From positions 151,770-215,769 of the forward strand of contig NZ_WWCU01000006.1 in NCBI RefSeq assembly GCF_009857595.1: a stretch of 64,000 nucleotides of DNA, in the 5' to 3' direction. The position numbers were made by a program, and so were the translations under genes. Source of the DNA: Pseudoduganella aquatica. GTDB taxonomy: Bacteria > Pseudomonadota > Gammaproteobacteria > Burkholderiales > Burkholderiaceae_D. The notes beneath the pieces were generated by a model, which worked only from the letters and a program-made list of their open reading frames with translations, was not told the origin of the DNA and searched no databases. How positions within the stretch are numbered: position 1 is the first letter of the stretch; every line of letters begins with the position of its first letter. Shown one piece after another: positions 1-9,691 of this stretch.

Positions 1-658
1 CGATTTCAGCCGCGCCTTCCACGTCCATGCTGGCCTTGAGCAGCGCGGCGCTGCGGCTGACGATCTTGGTCAGTTCCGGCACGGTGTAGAACTCCAGCCG
101 CGCCACGATGCCGAAGCGGTCGCGCAACGGATTGGTCAGCATGCCGGCGCGCGTGGTGGCGCCCACCAGGGTGAAGGGCTGCAGGTCCAGCTTGACGGAG
201 CGCGCGGCCGGGCCTTCGCCTATCATGATGTCGATCTGGTAGTCTTCCAGCGCCGGGTACAGGATCTCCTCCACCACCGGCGACAGGCGGTGGATCTCGT
301 CGATGAACAGCACGTCGTTCGCTTCGAGATTGGTGAGGATGGCGGCCAGGTCGCCCGGGCGCTCCAGCACAGGGCCGGAAGTCTGGCGCAGGTTCACGCC
401 CATTTCGCGCGCGATAATGTTGGCCAAGGTGGTCTTGCCCAGGCCGGGCGGGCCGAACAGCAGCGTGTGGTCCAGCGCTTCCTTGCGGTTGCGCGCGGCC
501 GAGATGAAGATCTCCAGCTGGTCGCGGATCTTGGCCTGCCCGACATATTCATCGAGGTGCTTGGGGCGCAAGGCGCGTTCGATGGCCTCCTCGTTCGGCG
601 ACGAAGGCGCGGCGTCGATAATGCGCTGCTCGGTGAAATTGTCGGTCTGGATGCTCAT
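1..658 (-). CDS. ruvB: RuvB Holliday junction branch-migration ATPase (partial, C-terminal part outside window)
   Basis: RuvB is the hexameric AAA+ motor that, with RuvA, drives branch migration of Holliday junctions. The minus-strand frame opens MSIQTDNF at 658 and runs off the left edge, giving about 219 residues of a protein normally near 345. Visible landmarks are the Walker A region GPPGLGKTT, the Walker B/DEAD-like box FIDEIHRL, and sensor I in LVGATTRAG. It lies 16 bases downstream of ruvA in the same direction, as in the usual ruvC-ruvA-ruvB order. Identity is certain; only the C-terminus is unseen. Confidence 0.97.
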   Translation of the reverse strand, partial: MSIQTDNFTEQRIIDAAPSSPNEEAIERALRPKHLDEYVGQAKIRDQLEIFISAARNRKEALDHTLLFGPPGLGKTTLANIIAREMGVNLRQTSGPVLERPGDLAAILTNLEANDVLFIDEIHRLSPVVEEILYPALEDYQIDIMIGEGPAARSVKLDLQPFTLVGATTRAGMLTNPLRDRFGIVARLEFYTVPELTKIVSRSAALLKASMDVEGAAEI

Positions 659-674
659 TGCTTAGTATTTACCA

Positions 675-1253
675 TTAACCCTTGGACAGCGCTTTCAGCG
701 CCTGCTTGATGCCGTCCGACACGCCGGCGCCGGCGGGAACGGTCTTCAGCGCCAGCAGCGCTTCCTTGTCAGAATACCCCAAAGCGATCAGCGCGTTCAG
801 GATGTCGGACTGGGAGTCGTGCACCGGATGCGCGCCGCCCGCGCCGAGGTCCGCGCCCAGCTTGCCCTTCAGCTCCAGCAGCAGGCGTTCGGCGGTCTTC
901 TTGCCGATGCCGGGCACTTTCACCAGGCGGCCGGATTCCTGCAGCGTGACGGCTTGCGCCAGGTCCGCGATCGACATGCCGGACAGGATGGACAGCGCCA
1001 TGCGCGCGCCTATGCCGCTGATCTTGATCAGCTGGCGGAACACCGCGCGTTCCTCGGCGTTGCCGAAGCCAAACAGCAGGTGCGCGTCTTCGCGGATGGC
1101 CTGGTGGGTGAACAGCACCACCTTCTCGCCCACGCCGGGCAGGTTGTAGAAGGTGCTCATGGGCACGTCGACTTCGTAGCCTACGCCTTGCACGTCAACC
1201 AGCAGTTGCGGGGGATTTTTTTCAAGCAGGATGCCGGAGAGACGTCCGATCAT
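675..1253 (-). CDS. ruvA: RuvA Holliday junction DNA-binding subunit
   Basis: RuvA tetramers bind four-way junctions and load the RuvB motor. The 192-residue product starts [12 protein letters not shown], has the OB-fold N-terminal domain, then the paired helix-hairpin-helix region ([10 protein letters not shown] near residue 80 and [12 protein letters not shown] near 115), and a C-terminal domain III ([15 protein letters not shown]) that contacts RuvB. E. coli RuvA is 203 residues, so the length is normal. It sits 24 bases after ruvC and 16 bases before ruvB, so the three are probably co-transcribed. Confidence 0.97.
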   Translation of the reverse strand: MIGRLSGILLEKNPPQLLVDVQGVGYEVDVPMSTFYNLPGVGEKVVLFTHQAIREDAHLLFGFGNAEERAVFRQLIKISGIGARMALSILSGMSIADLAQAVTLQESGRLVKVPGIGKKTAERLLLELKGKLGADLGAGGAHPVHDSQSDILNALIALGYSDKEALLALKTVPAGAGVSDGIKQALKALSKG

Positions 1254-1277
1254 GGGTTGTAACCTTAGTGAGTGGGT

Positions 1278-1826
1278 TTAATCGACCAGGCGGCCGCGGC
1301 GCATGCGCAGGCCGGCCAGCGGGCTGGCCGCCGTGCCGCCCGCCAGGCTGATCAGGGCCAGCGCATCGTAGCTGTTGGCATGGCAGATGGCCACGCCGAG
1401 CGCGTCGGCCGCGTCCGAGCCGGGCAAGCCGGGCAGCGCCAGCAGGCGCGCCACCATGTCCTGCACCTGGGCCTTGTCGGCCTTGCCGGTGCCGACCACG
1501 GCCTGCTTCAGCTGGGTGGGCGAATATTCCGCCACGCTCAGGCCGTTGCTGACCAGCGCGCAGATGGCCGCGCCGCGCGCCTGGCCCAGCAGCAGGGTCG
1601 ATTGGGGATTGACGTTGACGAAGACTTTTTCGATGGCCGAGCAGTCCGGCTGGTAGGTGGCAGCGACTTCGCTCACGCCGTCCAGGATGACTTTCAGGCG
1701 GGCCGGCAGGTCGCCTTCGCCGGACTTGATGGTGCCGGACGCGATATAGCGCAGCTTCGCGCCCTGTTTGTGGATGACGCCAAAGCCGGTGGTGCGCAAA
1801 CCTGGGTCGATGCCGAGAATAATCAT
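1278..1826 (-). CDS. ruvC: RuvC crossover junction endodeoxyribonuclease
   Basis: RuvC is the resolvase that cleaves Holliday junctions, with an RNase H-like fold. The start at 1826 gives [17 protein letters not shown], which places the first catalytic Asp at residue 6; the frame is open further upstream, but that extension has no family similarity. Other landmarks are the acidic residue in SAIEKVFVN and the C-terminal [12 protein letters not shown]. The 182-residue length fits the family. No strong Shine-Dalgarno is visible. A strong terminator and a repeat lie between purH and this gene, so ruvC-ruvA-ruvB probably has its own promoter. Confidence 0.95.
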   Translation of the reverse strand: MIILGIDPGLRTTGFGVIHKQGAKLRYIASGTIKSGEGDLPARLKVILDGVSEVAATYQPDCSAIEKVFVNVNPQSTLLLGQARGAAICALVSNGLSVAEYSPTQLKQAVVGTGKADKAQVQDMVARLLALPGLPGSDAADALGVAICHANSYDALALISLAGGTAASPLAGLRMRRGRLVD

Positions 1827-1891
1827 GCTCGGATTGTACATCAACAACATGGCTGGCAAGCAGCAAAAGCTGTATATAAGCACAGTGCAAT

Positions 1892-1928
1892 AAAAACAGG
1901 GCCGGACAGGTTTCCCCATCCGGCCCTG
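1892..1928 (-). terminator. Rho-independent terminator after purH
   Basis: On the minus strand a 10-bp perfect stem (CAGGGCCGGA with TCCGGCCCTG, arms 1919-1928 and 1897-1906) closes a 12-base loop and is followed by TTTTTATT. It lies about 50 bases past the purH stop and before ruvC, so it should end the dusB-fis-purH transcript. Confidence 0.85.
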
Positions 1929-1938
1929 AGCCAGCTCG

Positions 1939-1971
1939 TAGGGCGGGTTAGGCGGCACGCCGTAACCCGCC
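1939..1971. repeat. Dispersed GGCGGGTTA/TAACCCGCC palindrome, copy A (single unit)
   Basis: Sequence shows 9-bp arms GGCGGGTTA (1942-1950) and TAACCCGCC (1963-1971) around a 12-base centre, preceded by TA. It is one of five loci with this element in the window, all intergenic. Here it lies between the purH stop and the purH terminator. Confidence 0.8.
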
Positions 1972-1979
1972 ATGCATGA

Positions 1980-3566
1980 TTAATGACGGAAGTGGCGGGT
2001 GCCGGTATACAGCATCACCACGCCGCGCTCGTCGGCGGCGTCGATCACTTCCTGGTCGCGCATGGAGCCGCCCGGCTGGATCACGCAGGTGGCGCCTGCG
2101 TCCACCACCACGTCCAGGCCGTCGCGGAACGGGAAGAAGGCGTCCGACGCCACGACCGAACCGGTCAGGGTCAGGCCGGCGTTCTGCGCCTTGATCGAAG
2201 CGATGCGCGCGGAGTCGATGCGGCTCATCTGGCCTGCGCCCACGCCCAGCGTCATGTTGTTGCCGCAGAAGACGATGGCGTTGGACTTGACGTACTTGGC
2301 CACGCGCCAGGCGAACATCAGGTCCTGCAGCTGCTGCTGGGTAGGCTGCAGCTTGGTGACCACTTTCAGGTCGGCCAGCAGCACGTTTTTCGAGTCGGCC
2401 GACTGCACCAGCAGGCCGCCGCCCACGCGCTTGAAGTCCATCGCGTTGACGCCGTTGCCCAGCGGAATTTCCAGCAATCGCACGTTCTGCTTGGCCGACA
2501 GGATCTGCTTGGCTTCAGCGGTGAACGACGGCGCGATCAGCACTTCCACGAACAGCTTGGCCAGTTCGGTGGCGGCGGTGCCGTCCACTTCCACGTTGAA
2601 GGCGATGATGCCGCCAAAGGCCGAGGTCGGGTCGGTCTGCAGCGCGCGCTTGTAGGCGTCGGCCGCGTTGGCGCCCAGCGCCACGCCGCATGGATTGGCG
2701 TGCTTGACGATCACGCAGGCTGCCGACTGGTCGAAGCCGCCCATCGATTTCACGCATTCCCACGCGGCGTCCGCGTCGGCGATGTTGTTGTACGACAGTT
2801 CCTTGCCCTGCAGCTGGGTGTAGCTCGCCAGCGCGCCGGCCACCGGCGCCAGGTCGCGGTAGAACGCGGCGGACTGGTGCGGGTTTTCGCCGTAGCGCAT
2901 GTCCTGCACTTTTTCAAAGTGCGCGTTCAGCGTTTGCGGATAGGCGGCGCGGTTGGCGTGCGAACGGTCCGGACCCAGGCTGCTCAGGTAGCTGGCGATG
3001 GCGCCGTCGTACTGCGCGGTGTGCGCGTACACCTTCTTGGCCAGCATGAAGCGGGTTTCGTAGGACACATAGCCGGGCGCGTTGTCGGTGGTCTTCATCT
3101 CAGCCAGCACCTGGCCGTAGTCGGCCGGGTCGCAGATCACCACCACGTCCTTGTGGTTCTTGGCCGACGAGCGCAGCATGGCCGGGCCGCCGATGTCGAT
3201 GTTCTCGATGGCGTCGTCCAGCGTGCAGCTGTCTTTTGCCACGGTAGCCTGGAAGGGATACAGGTTCACCACCACCATGTCGATGGTGGGAATGCCGTGC
3301 TCTTCCAGCTTGGCCATGTGCTCGGGGAAATCGCGGCGCGCCAGGATGCCGCCGTGGACTTTCGGGTGCAGCGTCTTCACGCGGCCGTCCAGCATTTCCG
3401 GGAAGCCGGTGTAGTCGGCCACTTCGGTCACGGGCACGCCATTGTCGGCCAGCAACTTGGCGGTGCCGCCGGTGGACAGGATGTTGACGCCCATGGCGGA
3501 CAGGGCGCGGGCGAAGTCCAGAACGCCGGTCTTGTCGGAAACGGAGATGAGAGCTTGTTTAATCAT
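1980..3566 (-). CDS. purH: PurH, bifunctional AICAR formyltransferase / IMP cyclohydrolase
   Basis: PurH catalyses the last two steps of de novo purine synthesis: formyl transfer from 10-formyl-THF to AICAR, then closure to IMP. The start at 3566 gives [22 protein letters not shown], the classic IMP cyclohydrolase N-terminus; a 12-residue upstream extension is open but unlikely. The MGS-like cyclohydrolase domain covers roughly residues 1-145 and the AICARFT domain the rest, with KHANPCGVA and the C-terminal [11 protein letters not shown]. At 528 residues it matches E. coli (529). It is the last gene of dusB-fis-purH. Confidence 0.97.
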   Translation of the reverse strand: MIKQALISVSDKTGVLDFARALSAMGVNILSTGGTAKLLADNGVPVTEVADYTGFPEMLDGRVKTLHPKVHGGILARRDFPEHMAKLEEHGIPTIDMVVVNLYPFQATVAKDSCTLDDAIENIDIGGPAMLRSSAKNHKDVVVICDPADYGQVLAEMKTTDNAPGYVSYETRFMLAKKVYAHTAQYDGAIASYLSSLGPDRSHANRAAYPQTLNAHFEKVQDMRYGENPHQSAAFYRDLAPVAGALASYTQLQGKELSYNNIADADAAWECVKSMGGFDQSAACVIVKHANPCGVALGANAADAYKRALQTDPTSAFGGIIAFNVEVDGTAATELAKLFVEVLIAPSFTAEAKQILSAKQNVRLLEIPLGNGVNAMDFKRVGGGLLVQSADSKNVLLADLKVVTKLQPTQQQLQDLMFAWRVAKYVKSNAIVFCGNNMTLGVGAGQMSRIDSARIASIKAQNAGLTLTGSVVASDAFFPFRDGLDVVVDAGATCVIQPGGSMRDQEVIDAADERGVVMLYTGTRHFRH

Positions 3567-3663
3567 GGCTGTGGCTAGGTTGTTGAGTATTCTGTGGGAC
3601 AAAGGTCAACGCGCCGGCCGCACGGGCCGGTCACAGCCATGCAAGCCGGGACGTCAGCGGACC

Positions 3664-3897
3664 TTACAGCAGGCCGTGCTCCTGCAATTTCTTTCGCAGG
3701 GTATTGCGGTTGATGCCCAGCATTTGCGCGGCATGCGACTGGTTGCCGTCGGCGCGGGTCATCACGACTTCGAGAATGGGACGTTCCACGGTCAGCACGA
3801 CCATGTCATAGATGTTCGACGCCTGCTGCTCGCCCAAATCGTTGAAGTAATCTTCCAGCGATTTCTGGACGACTTCCTGAATGCTTTCTTTGCTCAT
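3664..3897 (-). CDS. fis: Fis-family nucleoid/DNA-binding protein
   Basis: Fis is a homodimeric DNA-bending protein acting on recombination, rRNA transcription and chromosome structure. The 77-residue product has a short acidic N-terminal helix region and the diagnostic C-terminal helix-turn-helix NQSHAAQMLGINRNTLRKKL. It is shorter than E. coli Fis (98 residues), and betaproteobacterial members commonly lack part of the N-terminal arm. The neighbours dusB (42 bases upstream) and purH give the conserved order, and the dusB-fis pairing is known from enterics. Whether it shows growth-phase control here cannot be read from the sequence. Confidence 0.93.
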   Translation of the reverse strand: MSKESIQEVVQKSLEDYFNDLGEQQASNIYDMVVLTVERPILEVVMTRADGNQSHAAQMLGINRNTLRKKLQEHGLL

Positions 3898-3939
3898 TTT
3901 TATATATTTCTGCTAATTGATCTGCCACGCCGGCGCCGT

Positions 3940-4956
3940 TCAGGCGGCCAGCATTTCTTCGGCGAGGCGGTATTGTAACCGCTCGCCATACTTCCATTGC
4001 GATTCGAAGAATTCTTTAACCGACTGCAACTGTTCCTGCGTGGACTCCAGGCGGTTCATGCGCTGGCGGAATTCCTCGCCGCCTTCCAGGTCGCGCACAT
4101 ACCAGCCGATGTGCTTGCGCGCCGTCAGCATGCCCTTGCGCTCGCCGTAAAAAGCGTAGTGCGCCTGCAGGTGCTCGTCCATCAGCTGGGCCACTTCGGC
4201 CACCAGCGGCGCGGGCAGATGCGTGCCGGTGCGCAGGTAATGGTCGATCTCGCGGAAAATCCACGGGCGGCCCTGGGCGGCGCGGCCCACCATGACGGCG
4301 TCGGCGCCGGTCTTGTCCAGCACGAAGCGGGCTTTTTCCGGGGACGTGATGTCGCCGTTGGCCACCACCGGGATGCCGACCGAGGCCTTCACGGCGGCAA
4401 TGGTGTCGTACTCGGCGTCGCCGGTGTAGCCGTCGGCGCGGGTGCGGCCGTGCAGGGTCAGCATCTGGATGCCGGCCTGCTCGGCGATGCGGGCGATGCG
4501 CAGCGCGTTCTTGTTTTCGCGGTCCCAGCCGGTGCGGAACTTCAGCGTCACCGGGACGTCCACCGCGCCCACCACCGCGTGCAGGATGCGCTCGACCAGG
4601 TCCTCGTGCGGCAGCAGGGCCGAACCGCACCAGTTGTTGCACACCTTCTTGACCGGGCAGCCCATGTTGATGTCGATAATCTGTGCACCTTTGTCAACAT
4701 TGTGCTTGGCGCACTCGGCCAGTTCCTGCGGATCGGAGCCGGCGATCTGCACCGCCTTCGGCTCCATTTCGCCGGCATGGTCGAGCCGGCGCGCGCTCTT
4801 TTCCGAAGCCCACACGCGCGGGTTCGAGGCCGCCATTTCCGACACCGCATACCCGGCGCCCAGCTCCTTGCAAAGCTGGCGGTAAGGCCTGTCCGTCACG
4901 CCCGCCATAGGGGCGACGAAGACATTGTTACGGAGGATATGCGGACCGATTTGCAC
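3940..4956 (-). CDS. dusB: DusB, tRNA-dihydrouridine synthase
   Basis: DusB is an FMN-dependent enzyme that reduces uridine to dihydrouridine in tRNA. The TIM-barrel part shows APMAGVTDRPYR, the substrate-binding MGCPVKKVCNN with the catalytic Cys, and NGDITSPE plus VMVGRAAQGRPW at the FMN phosphate site. I prefer the GTG at 4956 (VQIGPHILRN, 338 residues), because it aligns with the E. coli start MRIGQYQLRN. The frame stays open to a TTG at 5013 with no ribosome-binding site. First gene of dusB-fis-purH. The start is the least certain part. Confidence 0.93.
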   Translation of the reverse strand: MQIGPHILRNNVFVAPMAGVTDRPYRQLCKELGAGYAVSEMAASNPRVWASEKSARRLDHAGEMEPKAVQIAGSDPQELAECAKHNVDKGAQIIDINMGCPVKKVCNNWCGSALLPHEDLVERILHAVVGAVDVPVTLKFRTGWDRENKNALRIARIAEQAGIQMLTLHGRTRADGYTGDAEYDTIAAVKASVGIPVVANGDITSPEKARFVLDKTGADAVMVGRAAQGRPWIFREIDHYLRTGTHLPAPLVAEVAQLMDEHLQAHYAFYGERKGMLTARKHIGWYVRDLEGGEEFRQRMNRLESTQEQLQSVKEFFESQWKYGERLQYRLAEEMLAA

Positions 4957-5038
4957 TGGGTAAGCCTGAAAATGAACGGGGAAACCGTCTATTCTAACCG
5001 AAGGACTGCTCAAATAATAAGCACTATTTATTCTGATT

Positions 5039-5101
5039 CCCGTGCTTGTGCAGCTTGGCAGTTATGAAACTGCCTTTCCGTGTGGAATTTATAAGCACGG
5101 G
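5039..5101. other. Nested inverted repeats upstream of dusB
   Basis: Outer 9-base arms CCCGTGCTT (5039-5047) and AAGCACGGG (5093-5101) enclose a 7-bp hairpin, GGCAGTT-ATGA-AACTGCC (5057-5074). This gap holds the 5' leader of dusB-fis-purH and the 3' end of the phosphatase gene, so the structure could be a leader element or a transcript end. No U-tract of terminator length follows on the minus strand. Confidence 0.4.
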
Positions 5102-5127
5102 TGTGCTGCCGCGCCGGCGGCGGCAGC

Positions 5128-5769
5128 TTAAACGATGTCGTCCAGGACGAGCTGTTCGAGGTGGGCGGTTTCGCCCCAGCTTTGCAGCGCCAGCTTGCCG
5201 TTGGCAAAAGTGAAACGGTTGATGCTGGCGTTCTTCACCTGGAAATCGCGCGGGCTTTCCAGCGTCATGCCGGTGGCGGCGCGGTAGGCGCACTCCAGCA
5301 CGCCGCCGTGGGCGACGATGGCGATGGTCTGGCCAGGGTGGCGCACGGCCCAGGCGGCGATGCCGTCCGTGCAGCGGTGGAAGAACTGGCGGAAGCTTTC
5401 GGCCACGCGCTCGCCGGCCGGCGGCACGGCGTCGATGTCGCGCGCCTGCCAGGCGGCGAACTCGGCCGGATAAGTGCGTTCAATGTCGGCGTACAGCATG
5501 CCCTCGAACACGCCGTAGCAGCGCTCGCGCAGCTGCACGTCCTGCTGTACGGTGCGGTCCGGGCCGGCCACCGCCTGCGCGGTCTGCAGCGCGCGCTGCA
5601 AATCGCTGGCGATAATGGCGTGCAGCGGCTCGGCGGCCAGCGCACGCGCCAGGGCGTCCGCCTGGCGCCGCCCTTCCGGGTTCAGGGGAATGTCGATGTG
5701 GCCTTGCAGGCGGCGCACGGCGTTCCACGCCGTTTCGCCGTGGCGTATCAATAAAATACTGGTAGTCAT
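5128..5769 (-). CDS. Histidine phosphatase / phosphoglycerate mutase-like protein
   Basis: A 213-residue member of the histidine phosphatase superfamily (branch 1). The phosphohistidine motif RHGETAWN lies at residues 9-16, the proton-donor region in RERCYGVFEGM, and the second catalytic His in VAHGGVLECAYR. Family members include GpmB-like and CobC-like phosphatases; sequence alone does not settle the substrate, and the neighbours (a PEBP-family gene upstream, dusB downstream) do not suggest one. The start at MTTSILLIRHGE places the RHG motif at the usual distance from the N-terminus. A pathway role is not claimed. Confidence 0.88.
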   Translation of the reverse strand: MTTSILLIRHGETAWNAVRRLQGHIDIPLNPEGRRQADALARALAAEPLHAIIASDLQRALQTAQAVAGPDRTVQQDVQLRERCYGVFEGMLYADIERTYPAEFAAWQARDIDAVPPAGERVAESFRQFFHRCTDGIAAWAVRHPGQTIAIVAHGGVLECAYRAATGMTLESPRDFQVKNASINRFTFANGKLALQSWGETAHLEQLVLDDIV

Positions 5770-5779
5770 GTAAGCCTGG

Positions 5780-6430
5780 TTAGCGCGCCCGAGGATTCAG
5801 GCTGTAGACGCCGATGATTTGTGCTTCGTCCAGTATGTGGCCGCGCATGGCCGCGCAAGCCTGCTGGCCGGTGAAACGCCCCTCCACGGGCAGGCGCGGC
5901 ACATCCAGCGCATACAGCCGGAACACATAATGGTGCGCCAGCAAGTCATTCCACGGCGGGCAGGGGCCATCATAACCGAAATAGTCGCCCGCCATGGCCG
6001 GGTCGCCGGCGAACCAGTCGGTGTAGTCGTTCAGGCCTTGCCGCAGCGGATGGCCGGCACCGTCCAGCACGGCCAGCTCGATATCGGGTCCGGGTTTGCC
6101 CCTGGCCGTCACACCGTCGGCCAGCAGGCCTGCGGGGATACCCCCCAGCGCGGGCGGAATATCGGCCAGCGCCCAATGGAAGAAGTCGGCGCGCGCGTCG
6201 GACGCGTCCAGGGTGTGCCCCTCGCGGTTGACCTTGGCCGCGTCGGCCGGGGCGTCGCCGTCTATGCACACCAGCAGCAGGGACTCGGTGCCGTTCGGCA
6301 CCTCGCTCCAGGCCAGGTGCGGGTTGCGGTTGGCCGCGAGGCGGATGCCGCCCTGCGGGTCCGGCTCGGCAAAGGCAAACTCGGCGGGGATGACGCCGCC
6401 GTTCTTGAAAGAATCACTCCACAGTTTCAC
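5780..6430 (-). CDS. YbhB/YbcL (PEBP)-family protein
   Basis: A 216-residue cytoplasmic protein of the phosphatidylethanolamine-binding-like family (Raf kinase inhibitor-like), whose bacterial function is unclear. The GTG at 6430 opens VKLWSDSFKNGGVIPAEFAF, the typical family N-terminus. The conserved ligand-site segments NPHLAWSEVP, LVCIDGDAPA, FFHWALADIP and YDGPCPPWND all appear in order. It starts 13 bases after the dtd stop and is preceded by a purine-rich GGGGGC. It forms a probable operon tyrS-dtd-this gene. The insertion after the HWALADIP segment makes it longer than E. coli YbhB (158). Confidence 0.88.
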   Translation of the reverse strand: MKLWSDSFKNGGVIPAEFAFAEPDPQGGIRLAANRNPHLAWSEVPNGTESLLLVCIDGDAPADAAKVNREGHTLDASDARADFFHWALADIPPALGGIPAGLLADGVTARGKPGPDIELAVLDGAGHPLRQGLNDYTDWFAGDPAMAGDYFGYDGPCPPWNDLLAHHYVFRLYALDVPRLPVEGRFTGQQACAAMRGHILDEAQIIGVYSLNPRAR

Positions 6431-6443
6431 CGCCGCCCCCGCT

Positions 6444-6896
6444 TTATTGTTTCTTCGGTTCAACCTGCAACCAGAACGTGACCGGGCCGTCATTCGTCAG
6501 CGACACCTTCATGTCGGCGCCGAACCGGCCGGTGGCCACTTGCGGATGCTTGAGCCTGGCCTGCTGCACAAAGTACTCGAACAGCCGCGCGCCGTCCGCC
6601 GGCGCGGCGGCCGGCGTGAACGAGGGGCGCGTGCCGGACTTGGTGTCCGCCGCCAGCGTGAACTGCGGCACCAGCAGCAGGCCGCCGGCCACGTCGGTCA
6701 CGCTGCGGTTCATCTTTCCCGCCTCGTCCGCAAACACGCGGTAGCCCAGCAGCTTGTTCAGCAGGGCGTCCGCCTCCTTCTCGGTGTCGCCGCGCTCGGC
6801 GCACACCAGCACCATCAGGCCGGCGTCGATGGCGCCGATCAGCGCGCCATCCACCACCACGCCCGCGCTGCTGACCCGCTGCAGCAGCCCTATCAT
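6444..6896 (-). CDS. dtd: D-aminoacyl-tRNA deacylase
   Basis: Dtd hydrolyses D-amino acids mischarged on tRNA, notably D-Tyr-tRNA, and so protects translation. The start at 6896 gives [17 protein letters not shown], with 150 residues as expected. The family active-site segments are present: [11 protein letters not shown] (SQFT-like) near residue 77 and the C-terminal NDGPVTF carrying the cross-subunit Gly-Pro. Its ATG overlaps the tyrS stop by 4 bases (ATGA), so translation is probably coupled. The pairing with TyrS is functionally sensible, since TyrS can charge D-tyrosine. Confidence 0.95.
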   Translation of the reverse strand: MIGLLQRVSSAGVVVDGALIGAIDAGLMVLVCAERGDTEKEADALLNKLLGYRVFADEAGKMNRSVTDVAGGLLLVPQFTLAADTKSGTRPSFTPAAAPADGARLFEYFVQQARLKHPQVATGRFGADMKVSLTNDGPVTFWLQVEPKKQ

Positions 6897-8128
6897 GCCG
6901 TCAAGGTGACGCGCGCGAACTTGCGCTTGCCCACTTGCAGCACGAAAGTACCGGCGTCCAGCTTCAGCGCCTTGTCGCTGATGACCGTGCCGTCCACGCG
7001 CACGCCGCCCTGGTCCACCATGCGCGCCGCTTCCGACACCGAGGCGCACAGGTTGGACTGCTTGAGCAGCTGGGCGATGCCGGCCGGCGCGCCGGCCAGG
7101 GTGATTTCCGGCACATCGTCCGGAATGCCGCCCTTGGAACGGTTGACGAAGTCGGCCAGCGCGTCCTCGGCCGCCTGGCGCGAATGGAAGCGCTCGACGA
7201 TTTCCTGCGCCAGCGCCACCTTGGCGTCGCGCGGGTTGCCGCCCTGCTCCACCGCCTTTTTCAGCGCCGCTACCTCTTCGATCGATTTCCACGACAGGAG
7301 TTCGTAGTAGCGCCACATCATCACGTCGGAAATGCTCATGATCTTGGCGAACATGTTATTGCCCGGCTCGGTGATGCCGATGTAGTTGTTCTTCGATTTG
7401 GACATTTTTTCAACGCCGTCCAAACCTTCCAGCAGAGGCATGGTCAAAATGCACTGAGGCTCCTGGTCCCAGTCTTTTTGCAGCTCGCGGCCCACCAGCA
7501 GGTTGAATTTCTGGTCGGTGCCGCCCAGCTCCAGGTCGGCCTTCAGGGCCACCGAGTCGTAGCCCTGCATCAGCGGGTACAGGAATTCGTGCACCGAAAT
7601 CGGCGTGCCGTTCTTGAAGCGCTTGGTGAAGTCGTCGCGCTCCATCATGCGCGCCACGGTGTAGCGCGAGGCCAGCTGTATCATGCCGCGCGCGCCAAGC
7701 GGGTCGCACCACTCGGAGTTGTAGCGGATTTCGGTCTTGGCCGGATCGAGCACCAGCGAAGCTTGCTTGAAGTAAGTGGCGGCGTTCGCTTCGATCTGCT
7801 CGCGCGTCAGCGGCGGACGGGTGGCGTTGCGGCCGGACGGGTCGCCGATCATGGAAGTGAAGTCGCCGATCAGGAAGATCACCTGGTGGCCCAGGTTCTG
7901 CAGCTGGCGCATTTTGTTCAGCACCACGGTATGACCCAAGTGCAAATCCGGCGCGGTTGGGTCCAGGCCCAGCTTGATGCGCAGCGGTACGCCGCTCTGT
8001 TCGGAACGCGCCAGTTTCTGCGCGAATTCGGTCTCGATCAGCAGCTCGTCGACGCCGCGTTTAGTGATGGCCAGGGCTTCCTGCACGCGGTCGGACAGCG
8101 GCAGAGCGGGTTGGGTTGCAGTTACCAT
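6893..8128 (-). CDS. tyrS: Tyrosyl-tRNA synthetase
   Basis: TyrS activates tyrosine and charges tRNA-Tyr. The 411-residue product is a class I synthetase with the HIGH-type signature in [14 protein letters not shown] near residue 60, the KMSKS motif in [11 protein letters not shown] near 240, and a C-terminal S4 RNA-binding domain ([16 protein letters not shown]). It resembles the TyrZ-type subgroup in which the HIGH box reads HLGH. It is the first gene of tyrS-dtd-PEBP. It is divergent from the M23 peptidase across a 156-base spacer that must hold both promoters. Confidence 0.97.
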   Translation of the reverse strand: MVTATQPALPLSDRVQEALAITKRGVDELLIETEFAQKLARSEQSGVPLRIKLGLDPTAPDLHLGHTVVLNKMRQLQNLGHQVIFLIGDFTSMIGDPSGRNATRPPLTREQIEANAATYFKQASLVLDPAKTEIRYNSEWCDPLGARGMIQLASRYTVARMMERDDFTKRFKNGTPISVHEFLYPLMQGYDSVALKADLELGGTDQKFNLLVGRELQKDWDQEPQCILTMPLLEGLDGVEKMSKSKNNYIGITEPGNNMFAKIMSISDVMMWRYYELLSWKSIEEVAALKKAVEQGGNPRDAKVALAQEIVERFHSRQAAEDALADFVNRSKGGIPDDVPEITLAGAPAGIAQLLKQSNLCASVSEAARMVDQGGVRVDGTVISDKALKLDAGTFVLQVGKRKFARVTLTA

Positions 8129-8177
8129 AGGGGGAGCACAATTCTCGTGAAAATGTAGGATGAGTCCGATAGTTTGA

Positions 8178-8183
8178 TATAAT
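8178..8183 (+). promoter_or_regulatory. Candidate -10 box (TATAAT) of the M23 peptidase gene
   Basis: A perfect TATAAT lies about 100 bases before the peptidase ATG in the tyrS/M23 divergent gap. No good -35 hexamer is found 16-18 bases upstream, so this is only a candidate. Confidence 0.35.
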
Positions 8184-8284
8184 TCGCGATCCCATCAATC
8201 TTGCCGCATGAAAACTCGATAAGACGACAACTATAAAAATATCAAAGTTCGGAACAGTTCAAGCGGTAAATTTTAACTGATTGC

Positions 8285-9670
8285 ATGAACCCTATAAACA
8301 AATTCACAAGCCAAGGCTTGGTCAACTTGCTAGGTTCGACGCGCAAGGCGCGCATCATGAGTGCATCGGCAATCTTTCTTGCTGTGTGCGCCTTTGGTGC
8401 GGCCGGCGTGGCGCCGCTAGCGCCAGACGCGGCGGACCTACCGGTCAAGTCGGTCTCCACCACCCTTGAACTTCCGAACATCTCCGCGCAAATCGGCGCC
8501 CTCGAGCAGCAAGAATCCACCGAAAAATACGTCCACGAAGAACGCATCCGCGCCGGCGACACGCTGGCCGCGCTGATGACCCGTCTCGGCGTGGAGGACG
8601 ACGCCGCCGAAACCTTCATCAAGAAGGACAAGGTCGCCAAAGGCGTGATGCAGCTGAAGACCGGCAAGAAGGTCCAGGCGCAGACCGACGAAAACGGCAA
8701 CCTGGTGTGGCTGCGCGCCACCGTGGTGGACGGCAAGGACATCCCGGTCAAGAACATCCTGGTCAGCCGCAAGGGCGACGGCTTTGTCGCCAGCGAAGAA
8801 GCGGCCAAGCTGGAGCGCCGTGTGGAAATGCACACCCGCACCATCAACTCCTCGTCGCTGTACGCGGCCACCGACGCCAGCAACGACGGCGCCAAGCTGC
8901 CGGACTCCGTGGTGCGCCAGATCGTGGAAATGTTCTCCACCAATATCGACTTCCGCTCCGACCTGAAGCGCGGCGACCATTTCAACGTGGTCTACGAAAC
9001 GTTCTGGCAAGACGGCGAATTTATCCGAGCGGGCCGCATCCTGGCGGGCGAATTCACCAACCGCGGCACCACCTACCAGTCGGTCTGGTTTGAAGATCCC
9101 AGCAGCAACCAAGGCGGCGGCTACTACAGCTTCGACGGCAAGTCCCTCAAAAAAGCCTTCCTGAAATCCCCCCTGGAATTCTCCCGCATCTCCTCCGGTT
9201 TCTCGATGCGCGTGCACCCCATCTCCGGCAACTGGAAAGCCCACAAAGGCATCGACTTCGCGGCCGCCACCGGCACCCCGATCCGCGCCTCCGGCGACGG
9301 CGTGGTGGACTTCGCCGGCACCCAGGGCGGCTATGGCAACCTGGTGGTGCTCAAGCACTGGGCCAACTACACCACCGCCTACGCCCACATGAGCCGCTTC
9401 GCGCCTGGCCTGAAAAAAGGCAGCAAGGTCAGCCAGGGCGACGTGATCGGCTATGTCGGCACCACCGGCTGGTCCACCGGCGCCCACCTGCACTACGAAT
9501 TCCGTGTCGGCGGCGAAGCCAAGGACCCGAACAAGCTCAACGTGCAAGCGCAAGCCCCGCTGACCGCAGCCGAGCTGAACCGCTTCAAGACCGTCTCCGG
9601 CGACATGATGCACCGCTTCGCGCTGCTGCGTCCCACCAACGCCAACGCCTCCAGCCTGGCCGCCAAATAA
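8285..9670 (+). CDS. M23-family (LytM/OapA-type) cell-wall metallopeptidase
   Basis: A 461-residue envelope protein related to MepM-like DD-endopeptidases, which cut peptidoglycan cross-links. A single membrane anchor lies around residues 22-45 (IMSASAIFLAVCAFGAAGV), followed by a LysM/Csd3-like domain (IRAGDTLAALMTRLG), a middle domain with RSDLKRGDHFNVVYE, and the C-terminal LytM domain. Zinc ligands are visible in HKGIDF (HxxxD) and HLHYEF (HxH), so the enzyme looks active. A 12-kb group of other wall genes is elsewhere, but anmK follows directly, tying lysis to wall recycling. The gene ends just before a strong hairpin. Confidence 0.93.
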   Translation: MNPINKFTSQGLVNLLGSTRKARIMSASAIFLAVCAFGAAGVAPLAPDAADLPVKSVSTTLELPNISAQIGALEQQESTEKYVHEERIRAGDTLAALMTRLGVEDDAAETFIKKDKVAKGVMQLKTGKKVQAQTDENGNLVWLRATVVDGKDIPVKNILVSRKGDGFVASEEAAKLERRVEMHTRTINSSSLYAATDASNDGAKLPDSVVRQIVEMFSTNIDFRSDLKRGDHFNVVYETFWQDGEFIRAGRILAGEFTNRGTTYQSVWFEDPSSNQGGGYYSFDGKSLKKAFLKSPLEFSRISSGFSMRVHPISGNWKAHKGIDFAAATGTPIRASGDGVVDFAGTQGGYGNLVVLKHWANYTTAYAHMSRFAPGLKKGSKVSQGDVIGYVGTTGWSTGAHLHYEFRVGGEAKDPNKLNVQAQAPLTAAELNRFKTVSGDMMHRFALLRPTNANASSLAAK

Positions 9671-9691
9671 GCCGCTGCGCGCGGCCCACGC

